The translations under genes and the position numbers were made by a program. A stretch of DNA of 64,000 nucleotides, from NCBI GenBank assembly GCA_944327255.1, contig CALVHA010000002.1, positions 1 through 64,000 of the forward strand, read 5' to 3'. This DNA is from Candidatus Gastranaerophilales bacterium. GTDB taxonomy: Bacteria > Cyanobacteriota > Vampirovibrionia > Gastranaerophilales > Gastranaerophilaceae. Numbering within the stretch: the stretch's first letter is position 1; each line of letters opens with the position of its first letter. This document shows, piece by piece, positions 7,541 through 15,677 of the stretch. Below the pieces are notes generated by a model that saw only the letters and a list, made by a program, of their open reading frames with translations, searched no databases and was not told the DNA's origin.

Positions 7541-7857
7541 TTAATCAAATCTTTATGAATTTTGTATAAAATTTGCAAATGTTTTTCATCAGAGTAATTG
7601 ATAAGCTTTGTAAACTCTTCTTTTATGTAATTTTTATCTTTAAGTCCGTCAAAATTAAAAAATTCTTTTATTTCAACATTTAATACATTTGCTATCCTGT
7701 CGAGAGTTTCTATAGAGGGATAAGAACCTGCAATTTCAAGTTTAGAGATATGTTTTGTATCTCTTCCTATTAGTTCTGCGAGTTTTTCCTGTGTTAGTCC
7801 GCGACTTTTTCTCAGTTGTTTAAGCCTTATGGCTATTAATTCTTTTGTTGTCTGCAT
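7537..7857 (-). CDS. XRE-family transcriptional regulator
   Basis: 106 residues from ATG 7857 (MQTTKELIAIRLKQLRKSRG), chosen because AGAAAGGA lies 8 nt upstream; an upstream in-frame ATG at 7899 lacks support. Residues about 8-65 form a Cro/C1-type helix-turn-helix (LRKSRGLTQEKLAELIGRDTKHISKLE...PSIETLDRIANVLNV). The C-terminal 40 residues may mediate dimerisation. It is a close relative in style of the regulator at 19839-20162 (same SRGLTQEKLAEL core). Target unknown; it could regulate itself or the divergent glycosyltransferase. Confidence 0.85.
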   Translation of the reverse strand: MQTTKELIAIRLKQLRKSRGLTQEKLAELIGRDTKHISKLEIAGSYPSIETLDRIANVLNVEIKEFFNFDGLKDKNYIKEEFTKLINYSDEKHLQILYKIHKDLIN

Positions 7858-7998
7858 GATACGAATCCTTTCTAATAATAAAAATAATTTGACATTCATA
7901 AAACCTCATGGAATAATTACTTTTGATTTAATAAGTATCATTATAGTAGTAATAAATTAAAAAAATACTCATCTGACGGGTAGCTTATCGGAGGTCTT

Positions 7999-9594
7999 AT
8001 GAAGAAAATTTGTATAATTGTTCCTATCTTTAATGCTTTAAAGGAAGTTAAAGCTTGTGTCAAAAGTATATTAAAAAATTTTGATTTCACATCCGGGGAA
8101 GTCTTATTAATTGATGATTGCTCGTCTGTTAAGACTGAGAAGTTTATAAAATCGATTGCTAAAAAATATCCTGACAAAATAAGAACTTATAGAAACCAGG
8201 AGAATTTGGGCTATCTTCAAACCTGTAACAATGCAGTGTTAAAAACAGATGCAGAAATTGTTGTTTTATTGAACAGTGATTGTGAAATTCCAAGTAAGTT
8301 TTCAGAAAAAATTATTAAATGCTTTGAGACTGATAAAAATATTATTACAGCATCTCCGATTGCTTCAAACAGTGCTTCATATTATATTCCACAAATTTTA
8401 CCGTTTAAATTTATGAATTTTATTATCAATCGTATAACGCCTGCTTATCCTGAAGTTTTTAATTCTGAAGGATTTTGTTTTTGTGTCAGAAAATCATATA
8501 TAGATAAATACGGATTGTTTGATCCCTTATATGGAAAGGGGTACTGTGAAGAAGTCGATTTTTGCCTGAGTGTAAAGCAAAACGGTGGGAAATGTGTTCT
8601 TATTGATAATCTTTATGTGAAACATAAGCGAAATAAAAGTTTTGGGAAAGATAAATTGAAATATTTATCCGAGAATAACAAAATTTTATATTCTAAATGG
8701 GCCAAATCTTTTAATCTGTTTGAAATAAATAATAATTTTTTATTTAACGATGTTATTAATCAATGTTTTGGAAGGTTTGCTTTCCTTCCTATCCTAATTA
8801 TCAAAATCCGTGGGCAAGTCCGTTCTAACAGAATTTTAACATTGGGAAATTATTTTGAAATAAGAAAAAATAACTATAACTGTAAATCAGTAATTTATAC
8901 TTGTATTGCAGGTGACAGTGATATTATCCCTATTATTCAAAATTATATGTCTCCAGATTGGGAATATGTATGCTTTACAGATAATAGAACTTTATTAAAA
9001 ATGAAGCATTTTGGTATGTGGAAAATAAAACCTCTAGTCTTTGATTCACTTGACAATACCAGAAATGCCCGATGGCATAAAACTCATCCTCATATCCTGT
9101 TCCCTGATTATGATGAAAGTATCTGGATTGATTCCAATATTAATATTCTGACATCATACTTATTTGATAAAATTAAAGATGAGAAAAAGTTTCTTTTAGT
9201 TCCTCTCCATTTTTGCAGAAATTCGATTTACCAAGAGTTTGAAGCTGTCAGAAAATTACATAAAGATTCGGATAATATTGTTGATGCAGCATATCAATTT
9301 TTAAAGCATAACGGTATGCCTGAAAATTATGGATTAAATGAAACAAATATTGTATATAGAAAACATAATGATGAAAAAATAATAAAACTTATGGAAGATT
9401 GGTGGGACATGATTTCTAATTTTTCTAAAAGAGATCAGCTTTCTTTTTCGTATGTTCTATGGAAAAACAATCTTTTAGTTAAAGATATAAGTATTGATAA
9501 TGCAAGAATAGATGTTTTAAATTTTAAAGTATACACACATAATTATCCGGATACAATAACCGGGAAATTATTAAGTACCGTTTTTCGCAAATAA
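7999..9594 (+). CDS. Two-domain glycosyltransferase: GT2 + DUF616 (TOD1/MUCI70-like)
   Basis: 531 residues; GGAGG precedes ATG. Residues 1-230 are a family 2 glycosyltransferase: VPIFNALKEV at the start, LLIDDCSS, the metal-site-like NSDCEIP, and the C-terminal acceptor motif GYCEEVDFCLSVKQNGGKC followed by VKHKRNKSFG. From about residue 295 a second domain begins (VIYTCIAGD, EYVCFTDN, ARWHKTHPHILFPDYDESIWIDSNI) that matches the DUF616/TOD1-MUCI70 glycosyltransferase-like domain. Both halves would act on nucleotide sugars in the cytosol, probably for surface polysaccharide or glycan assembly. It stands alone, followed by a strong terminator, with no polysaccharide cluster around it. Confidence 0.85.
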   Translation: MKKICIIVPIFNALKEVKACVKSILKNFDFTSGEVLLIDDCSSVKTEKFIKSIAKKYPDKIRTYRNQENLGYLQTCNNAVLKTDAEIVVLLNSDCEIPSKFSEKIIKCFETDKNIITASPIASNSASYYIPQILPFKFMNFIINRITPAYPEVFNSEGFCFCVRKSYIDKYGLFDPLYGKGYCEEVDFCLSVKQNGGKCVLIDNLYVKHKRNKSFGKDKLKYLSENNKILYSKWAKSFNLFEINNNFLFNDVINQCFGRFAFLPILIIKIRGQVRSNRILTLGNYFEIRKNNYNCKSVIYTCIAGDSDIIPIIQNYMSPDWEYVCFTDNRTLLKMKHFGMWKIKPLVFDSLDNTRNARWHKTHPHILFPDYDESIWIDSNINILTSYLFDKIKDEKKFLLVPLHFCRNSIYQEFEAVRKLHKDSDNIVDAAYQFLKHNGMPENYGLNETNIVYRKHNDEKIIKLMEDWWDMISNFSKRDQLSFSYVLWKNNLLVKDISIDNARIDVLNFKVYTHNYPDTITGKLLSTVFRK

Positions 9595-9595
9595 A

Positions 9596-9629
9596 AACAC
9601 CCTCCGAGATTTTATCGGAGGGTGTTTTT
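9596..9629. terminator. Bidirectional intrinsic terminator
   Basis: AACACCCTCCGA pairs with TCGGAGGGTGTT around a short loop, with A/T runs on both sides. It serves the glycosyltransferase on the plus strand and the rpsF-ssb-rpsR operon on the minus strand. Confidence 0.88.
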
Positions 9630-9639
9630 ACAACCTTAA

Positions 9640-9873
9640 CTAGTCAAAAACGTAGCTGATAATTGAAGCTTCTCTTGCACGTTTAATTGCTTTTGCAATC
9701 ATACGCTGGTGAGCTGCGCAGTTACCTGTAATTCTGCGAGGAATAATTTTTCCTGCTTCAGTCAGATATCTTTTCAACTTTGCAGCATCTTTGTAATCGA
9801 TAGAAGTTACTTTATCTGCACAAAGACTGCAATTTTTACGTTTTTTCTTATCTGTATTGTCTTGTCTTGCCAT
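9640..9873 (-). CDS. rpsR: 30S ribosomal protein S18
   Basis: 77 residues, normal S18 length. It contains the hallmark block [25 protein letters not shown] followed by [14 protein letters not shown]. It binds 16S rRNA as a dimer with S6 in the platform of the small subunit. An N-terminal CSLC plus CAAH suggests the cysteine-bearing, zinc-type S18. It is last in the conserved rpsF-ssb-rpsR operon, 50 nt after ssb. Confidence 0.97.
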   Translation of the reverse strand: MARQDNTDKKKRKNCSLCADKVTSIDYKDAAKLKRYLTEAGKIIPRRITGNCAAHQRMIAKAIKRAREASIISYVFD

Positions 9874-9923
9874 TGTTTTAATTTGCCTTTCTAGCCTTAT
9901 TATTTACGTGTTTCATTTTTTAA

Positions 9924-10337
9924 TTAAAATGGAATTTCGTCTTCGCCGATTAATTCATTAGAAAAATCGTCGGATTCTATTTTAACGATTTCCTCAGTTC
10001 CGAATTTAGAACTGCTTGAACTTGCAGCAACAGAAGAATTACCTTCTCCTAATCTTTCAATAGTAGCAGCTTCAATTTCAAAAATTTTTCTTTCTGAACC
10101 GTCATCCATTTTTACGTTTGCAGTTTGAAGTCTTCCCTCAACAAGTACTCTATCACCTTTTGAAAGCGATGAAACTATATCATCAAGGGTATTGCGTTTT
10201 GAGATAACTCTCATCAGCATTTCTTCACGTTCTCCGATATTTAGAACAAAAGAAGATACTGCAACATTATTTTGAGTAAAACGTTTTTCCGGTGCTCTAT
10301 ATAAAGATCCTGTTACTACAGCTTTAGCTAATGACAT
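9924..10337 (-). CDS. ssb: Single-stranded DNA-binding protein
   Basis: 137 residues with one OB fold (MSLAKAVVTGSLYRAPEKRFTQNN, later GDRVLVEGRLQT) and a short low-complexity linker. The acidic tail DDFSNELIGEDEIPF ends in the conserved DEIPF tip that recruits replication and repair proteins such as PriA. The N-terminal OB fold lacks the usual aromatic 'W..R.E' stretch in classic form, but the fold and tail are clear. It sits between rpsF and rpsR, the standard location, so it is co-transcribed with two ribosomal proteins. Confidence 0.93.
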   Translation of the reverse strand: MSLAKAVVTGSLYRAPEKRFTQNNVAVSSFVLNIGEREEMLMRVISKRNTLDDIVSSLSKGDRVLVEGRLQTANVKMDDGSERKIFEIEAATIERLGEGNSSVAASSSSSKFGTEEIVKIESDDFSNELIGEDEIPF

Positions 10338-10352
10338 TTTTTCCCTTTCTTA

Positions 10353-10652
10353 TTATACAGATGCTTTTTCTGTTGCTTCCATAAACATTGTTCTTAAAAT
10401 GTTGTCATTTAATCTCAATTGTCTTCTGAATTCAGCAACTTTATCTGCTGGTAAGCTTATAATTGCAGAGAAGAAAAATCCGTCTCTAAAGTTTTGAATA
10501 TCATAAGCTAATTTTTTTCTTCCAATTTTGTCTGTAGATTCAACTTTACCGCCAAAGCTTGTAACATTTTCTTCTATTTTAGCGATTAATTTATCTACTT
10601 CTTCAGTATCCAAATTTGGTTTGAAGATAGTTAATAAGTCATAATTTTTCAT
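10353..10652 (-). CDS. rpsF: 30S ribosomal protein S6
   Basis: 99 residues. It begins MKNYDLLTIFKPNLD and contains KIGRKKLAYDI, the S6 signature, and a final helical part RLNDNILRTMF. It forms the S6:S18 dimer on the 30S platform. First gene of rpsF-ssb-rpsR; the intergenic distance to ssb is 15 nt. I looked for the CCG-type S6:S18 regulatory hairpin upstream in the 60-nt gap and did not see one. Confidence 0.96.
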   Translation of the reverse strand: MKNYDLLTIFKPNLDTEEVDKLIAKIEENVTSFGGKVESTDKIGRKKLAYDIQNFRDGFFFSAIISLPADKVAEFRRQLRLNDNILRTMFMEATEKASV

Positions 10653-10712
10653 TTTTATTTGTCTCCTTTATATTTCGTTTATGAACAAATAATAACATGA
10701 ACAAACAAATAA

Positions 10713-11546
10713 TTACAAGGTGTAATCGGCAACAAAACTATAATTTGCAGGGCCTGTCATGAAAATATGTTCAGAAGTATCTGCCGAAGAGGCTTGCCAC
10801 TCAATGGTTACGGCTCCTCCAAGCAGGTTAACTTTTACCTTCGATTCTGTTAAGTTATTTAAAATACATGCGACTTGGGATGCACAAGCGCCTGTTCCGC
10901 ATGCAAGTGTAATTCCGCACCCTCTTTCATAAACACGCATTTCGATTTCATTCCTCGACAAAACTTTTACAAATTCGGTATTTGTTTTTTCAGGGAAATA
11001 CGGGTGTTTTTCTATAACAGGACCGTATTTTAGGGCTAAATCCATAGGGTTTTCTTCCGTTAAAATTACACAATGAGGATTGCCCATAGATACAGGGAAT
11101 ATTTCAAATTCTCTATCAATTACTTTTATTTTTCTTTCCCCTTTAAACGGAATGTTTTCGTCTTCCAAAATTGGTATTCCCATATCAACCTTAACACTTC
11201 CGTCCTCCAACAGCTCTGGTTTAATTGGACCGGCAAGAGTTTCTACTGAGAATGTTTTTTTGTTGACCAATTTTTTGTCATAAACGTACTTTGCGAAACA
11301 TCTTATCCCATTCCCGCACATTTGGGCAATTGTTCCGTCGGAATTATAAAAATACCAGCCGATATCGGTCTCTTTTGTATCTAGTTTCGGTATAATCATT
11401 CCGTCTGCACCAATACCGAAATGGCGGTCACATATTGTTTTTGCAAGTTCTTCCATCGGTAATTTTGTTTTTTCATACTCGGTATAATCAAGGATTACAA
11501 AATCATTTCCGCACCCTTGCATTTTTGTTATTTTAATTGTTGCCAT
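10713..11546 (-). CDS. dapF: Diaminopimelate epimerase
   Basis: 277 residues, full length. It converts LL-diaminopimelate to meso-diaminopimelate for lysine and peptidoglycan. Catalytic cysteines are in the two conserved blocks: MCGNGIRCFAKY (about residue 77) and ITLACGTGACA (about 222). The start block MQGCGNDFVILD and DRHFGIGADG are also diagnostic. The start overlaps the preceding ogt gene by 14 nt, so the two are translationally linked. It fits with the DapL-like aminotransferase at 21936, which would supply LL-DAP. Confidence 0.97.
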   Translation of the reverse strand: MATIKITKMQGCGNDFVILDYTEYEKTKLPMEELAKTICDRHFGIGADGMIIPKLDTKETDIGWYFYNSDGTIAQMCGNGIRCFAKYVYDKKLVNKKTFSVETLAGPIKPELLEDGSVKVDMGIPILEDENIPFKGERKIKVIDREFEIFPVSMGNPHCVILTEENPMDLALKYGPVIEKHPYFPEKTNTEFVKVLSRNEIEMRVYERGCGITLACGTGACASQVACILNNLTESKVKVNLLGGAVTIEWQASSADTSEHIFMTGPANYSFVADYTL

Positions 11547-12003
11547 TAGTTTTCTCCAAATTAATTAACTCTCTTTTTAAATCTAATCCTCCGGCATACC
11601 CGACAAGTTTCCCGTTTGAACCTATCACTCTATGGCAGGGGATAAATATCGGAAGAGGGTTTTTGTTATTCGCCATGCCCACAGCTCTGGAGGCTTTAGG
11701 ATTCCCTGCCATTTCGGCAAGTTGTTTATATGAAATAGTTTTACCGTAAGGAATTTTTCTCAGGTTATTCCATACTCTATGTTGAAACTCTGTGCCTTCC
11801 GGGTTTAGACAAATGTCAAAATCCTGCCTTTTCCCGTCGAAATATTCTTCAAGTTCTTTAATTGCTTTTTGAATAATTGATGTTTTTTTGTATATGGCTC
11901 CGTCTAATTTTATTTTATTAAATTTCAAAGCCAGAAGTGACTTGGTATCCGCTACAATTGTGAATGTATAATTTTTGATTTTACAATCATATATGTATTT
12001 CAT
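11533..12003 (-). CDS. ogt: Methylated-DNA--protein-cysteine methyltransferase
   Basis: 156 residues. It repairs O6-alkylguanine by irreversible transfer of the alkyl group to its own cysteine. The active-site loop PIFIPCHRVIGSNGKLVGYAGGL is intact, with the Cys in PCHRV near residue 125, and the helix-turn-helix arginine finger lies in GNPKASRAVGMANNKNP. The N-terminal half is short and diverged, as usual in this family. It is the upstream partner of dapF, with overlapping genes, although there is no functional link. Confidence 0.95.
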   Translation of the reverse strand: MKYIYDCKIKNYTFTIVADTKSLLALKFNKIKLDGAIYKKTSIIQKAIKELEEYFDGKRQDFDICLNPEGTEFQHRVWNNLRKIPYGKTISYKQLAEMAGNPKASRAVGMANNKNPLPIFIPCHRVIGSNGKLVGYAGGLDLKRELINLEKTNGNN

Positions 12004-12065
12004 AGAACTATTGTAGCATAAAAAGTTCTGTCAGAAATAATAAAGCTTAAATGTTGTTAAAATAC

Positions 12066-15000
12066 CTAGTCTACAGAGAATATATCCCTAATATCATCCA
12101 TTGTAAGTGATTTAACGATATTTCTGTCAACAGAAATGACACTGTCAACAAGATTTCTCTTAACTGTTTTGAGTTTTTGAATCTTTTCTTCAACAGTATT
12201 TTTTGTGATAAGCCTGTATACAAAAACCTTTTTAGTCTGTCCTATACGATAAGCTCGGTCAGTAGCCTGATCTTCAACAGCAGGATTCCACCAAGGATCG
12301 TAATGGATTACATAATCAGCACCGGTTAAATTTAAACCTGTTCCTCCTGCTTTTAAGCTGATAAGGAATATCGGTATTTTGCTGTTATTAAATCTCTCAA
12401 CAGCGGCTTGTCTGTCTTTTGTTTTACCTGTCAAATATTCGTATTCAATTCCTTCTCTTTCAAGCCAGCCCTTAATAATATCAAGCATATTGACAAATTG
12501 GCTAAATAAAAGAACTCTGTGACCTTCTGAGATAATTTCTTCTAACAAAACTTTAAGCTTTTCAAATTTACCAGAAGACATAACATGTTTAACATTTTCT
12601 TTATCGTAAAGTCTAGGGTGACAGCAAATTTGACGTAATCTGAGAAGAGCAGAGAAAATAGAAAGTCTGCTTTTTTCAAGTCCGTTTTGTTCAATACTCT
12701 TAAACAATTCTTCTTTTGTGCTGTCGAGAACCTGAAGGTAAAAGTCCTTCTGTTCGTCCGTAAGTTCGCAGTATGCAATATTTTCAACTTTATCAGGCAA
12801 ATCTTTTGCAACATCCCTTTTCATACGGCGCAGAATGAACGGGAATATTTGCAATTTTAAACGTTTTTCAACTGTTTTGTCCTGCCGTTCCATAATCGGG
12901 TTTACATATCTTGCATTAAACTCAGCTGCAGAAAGCAGAAAACCAGGCATTAAGAAATCAAATACCGACCACAATTCTTCCAATTTATTTTCAATCGGAG
13001 TCCCGGACAATGCCAATTTATGCGATGCCTGAAGTTTTTTTACAGCCTGTGCTGTCTGCGACATAGCATTTTTAATATTTTGCGATTCATCCAGAATAAC
13101 ATACCTGAAATTTATACCTTTTAACTTCTCAATATCCCGCCTAATAAGAGCATAACTTGTTATAATCACATCATAATTAGGAATTTCTTTAAATAATCCT
13201 CTTCTGTCTGCTCCTGAAAGTTTTAAACAACTCAATTCGGGGGCGAATTTTTGAATTTCAGATTCCCAGTTAAATACAACCGTTGTAGGACATATAACCA
13301 GTGTCGGCATAGGGCCGTCGGTTTCTTTTGCCTTTTGAAGAACAGTCAAAGCCTGTAATGTCTTTCCTAACCCCATATCATCTGCAAGAATTCCGTTTAA
13401 TCCGTATTTATACATAAACCACAGCCAACCGTAGCCTTTCAGCTGGTATTCACGGAATTCGGCAGTTGCAGTCTTAGGTAGTTCCAGGCCCTCGTCAGGC
13501 GAGAAGGTTGAAATTTGATCCCAGAATTTCTGGAAATTTTCGCTTAGAACAAGTTCAACATTTAAATTTTTTAACTCGGATAATAAACCGGCTCTGTATG
13601 TTTTAACAATAAATTTGTTTTCATCATTACGGTAAACGTCGAAAGAGTTAAAAGCCCGCATCATCGCATAAATATCTTGTGCAGGGAATTCTACAAACCC
13701 AAGACTTCTAATTCTCGAATATTTTTCACCGCTCTGAATAGTTTCATAAATTTCGTCAAAATCTATAATTTCTTCTCCTGCCTGACCATACAGCTGAATT
13801 TCAAAACTATCTTGAGATTCTTCTGAGAAGTCAACTTTTGCACACATTTTAAAAGGAGACTCCATCAGTTTAAAGAAATTCATATCGTCTTTTTCAACGA
13901 ATTTCCAGCCTTCCCCTGCCTGTTTTATATAATAGTTGTAAAAATCAATGGCATTTTCTTTTTCAAGTGCAAGGTTGTTGGTCTGCATCGGCACAAATTT
14001 ACAGGCAAGGAGCATATTATAAGCATCCTGTTCGTGCTTGAAGTTTCTTTTTACCCAGTAAACAAAGTCTTCCCCTTGTTTTTTAACTGAAATATAAGGG
14101 GATTTATCGGATTGTTTGGAAAACGGGACCTTAACGCCGTCATACTCAAATTCCAATTCTGCTTTTAATGATTGGTCATAATCTATCCCGAGAGTTACGA
14201 TATTCAACGGAGGTCGTTCTTCAAGCATTAATTTTGAAATACTTTCATCTATGTTGACTTCCATGATTTCTCGGAGTTTCGGAAGCTCTTCGTATATAAA
14301 TTTACCGCCGTCAGAGTCTTTCAAATCCGTAAAAGATGATTTCAAAAGATTTTGTGGAATAGACTGCATTGCAATATTGGTCGGGAAAATTATATTTTTA
14401 TACCTTCCCCATTTTAAATGTCTTGAAAAATATCTTACTTCTTCAAGAGGGTAAACATCATCTTTATCAGGACGTTTCCACTCAAGTGATAAAAGTATCG
14501 TTCCGCCTTGAGAGGAATTCACATTAAGAACAAGTTTCCATTCATTGTCAACGAATTTTAATCTCTCTTTAGTTTTTTCATCCAACACTTCATCTGCCAT
14601 TGCAAGAAGTGAAAACATCGGAGCAAACTTAGTTATCGGAATATCATACCATCCTGCTTTTTTATCCTGCCTTGAAATCATAAGTAATTGTTTAAAAATC
14701 TCGACTTCAACTTTTTGGGAATTATTCAATTCAAAATCCGGATTTTGCTTTTGAGTTTCAATTAAGGCTCTTAGAATATTTTCTATTTGTCTTACAATCT
14801 TGCCTGTTTCACGGGAACGAACAAGGACTGAAAAGAAATTTGCTTTGCGTTTAGGGTTAAAATGAAATATATAACTTCCCTGCGGTTCTTCTGTAAGTGC
14901 GGTATTTTCATCTGGGAAATTCGGTTCTATCCCGAATTTAGTTTCAAGCCAATCCTCATAGGCATGTTCATCTATCGCTTTTAATCCGACCGCAACTGCA

Positions 15001-15239
15001 TGTTTGCACCATTCTTCTTTTAGTGGACAATTACAACGGGCTTCTACTTTATTTTTCTTAAAAATTAAGTCGGTATTATAGTGGTCCTGAAAATTCCCTT
15101 TTACCTTACCCATATAAAAATTCTTTTCAGGATAAGTATCAAACGCCATATCTTTAAGGTGGTATTCATAACCTCTGCGCCAGCTTCCCGCACTAGCCCG
15201 ATCTTTTATATATTTGTAATTAAATTCTTCAGTACTCAT
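12066..15239 (-). CDS. SNF2-family helicase with SWIM zinc finger
   Basis: About 1057 residues from ATG 15239; a TTG one codon upstream is the longer alternative. The N-terminus has a SWIM finger (CNCPLKEEWCKHAVAVG, about residues 68-85). The middle is a large accessory region typical of bacterial SNF2 proteins. The C-terminal half holds the ATPase: Walker A DDMGLGKT (about residue 622), DEAD-like DESQNIKN (about 715), LSGTPIENKLEELWS, LRRMKRDVAKDLP, and the helicase C motifs SLKAGGTGLNLTGADYVIHYDPWWNP and QATDRAYRIGQ. It is likely a DNA translocase that remodels protein-DNA or RNA polymerase complexes. It is divergent from the PC4-like gene. Confidence 0.93.
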   Translation of the reverse strand: MSTEEFNYKYIKDRASAGSWRRGYEYHLKDMAFDTYPEKNFYMGKVKGNFQDHYNTDLIFKKNKVEARCNCPLKEEWCKHAVAVGLKAIDEHAYEDWLETKFGIEPNFPDENTALTEEPQGSYIFHFNPKRKANFFSVLVRSRETGKIVRQIENILRALIETQKQNPDFELNNSQKVEVEIFKQLLMISRQDKKAGWYDIPITKFAPMFSLLAMADEVLDEKTKERLKFVDNEWKLVLNVNSSQGGTILLSLEWKRPDKDDVYPLEEVRYFSRHLKWGRYKNIIFPTNIAMQSIPQNLLKSSFTDLKDSDGGKFIYEELPKLREIMEVNIDESISKLMLEERPPLNIVTLGIDYDQSLKAELEFEYDGVKVPFSKQSDKSPYISVKKQGEDFVYWVKRNFKHEQDAYNMLLACKFVPMQTNNLALEKENAIDFYNYYIKQAGEGWKFVEKDDMNFFKLMESPFKMCAKVDFSEESQDSFEIQLYGQAGEEIIDFDEIYETIQSGEKYSRIRSLGFVEFPAQDIYAMMRAFNSFDVYRNDENKFIVKTYRAGLLSELKNLNVELVLSENFQKFWDQISTFSPDEGLELPKTATAEFREYQLKGYGWLWFMYKYGLNGILADDMGLGKTLQALTVLQKAKETDGPMPTLVICPTTVVFNWESEIQKFAPELSCLKLSGADRRGLFKEIPNYDVIITSYALIRRDIEKLKGINFRYVILDESQNIKNAMSQTAQAVKKLQASHKLALSGTPIENKLEELWSVFDFLMPGFLLSAAEFNARYVNPIMERQDKTVEKRLKLQIFPFILRRMKRDVAKDLPDKVENIAYCELTDEQKDFYLQVLDSTKEELFKSIEQNGLEKSRLSIFSALLRLRQICCHPRLYDKENVKHVMSSGKFEKLKVLLEEIISEGHRVLLFSQFVNMLDIIKGWLEREGIEYEYLTGKTKDRQAAVERFNNSKIPIFLISLKAGGTGLNLTGADYVIHYDPWWNPAVEDQATDRAYRIGQTKKVFVYRLITKNTVEEKIQKLKTVKRNLVDSVISVDRNIVKSLTMDDIRDIFSVD

Positions 15240-15427
15240 CAATCTTTCGGAGTATCTCTTTCCTACACATTAAGGGTATAAACGCCGAATATAGATAGTT
15301 TAAAATCTATAAACCCTTATCAGCAATACTACTATAACACAACTACAAAAAAAAGCAAGCGTTTTTATATGTTAATAATTTTTGTGATATCATTAATTTG
15401 TCACATGTTTAATTAAGGAGAAAAAGA

Positions 15428-15658
15428 ATGGCAGACGCAAAAATTTTAGCGACTATTGAGAGAAGCGATACAGAACAATTACAAATTTCTGTAAGCGAAT
15501 ACAAAGGCAGAAGTTATTTAAATATGAGAATATTTTATACAACAGACGATGGTGCAACTTGGCTTCCGACAAAAAAAGGTGTAACTTTTACTCCTGATCA
15601 ACTGGATTTATTGTCTGAAGCTATTGAAGAAGCAAAAAAAGAATTTATGGCTGAGTAG
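15428..15658 (+). CDS. PC4/p15-like single-stranded DNA-binding protein
   Basis: 76 residues. The pattern ISVSEYKGRSYLNMRIFYTTDDGATWLPTKKGVTF followed by an acidic C-terminal helix (DLLSEAIEEAKKEF) is that of the bacterial PC4-like family, dimeric single-stranded nucleic acid binders related to eukaryotic coactivator PC4. A ribosome site (AAGGAG) precedes the ATG. It is immediately upstream of priA (19-nt gap to the preferred priA start), so it may be co-expressed with this replication-restart helicase. Confidence 0.85.
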   Translation: MADAKILATIERSDTEQLQISVSEYKGRSYLNMRIFYTTDDGATWLPTKKGVTFTPDQLDLLSEAIEEAKKEFMAE

Positions 15659-15677
15659 AATTTTAGGGGGCAAAATT

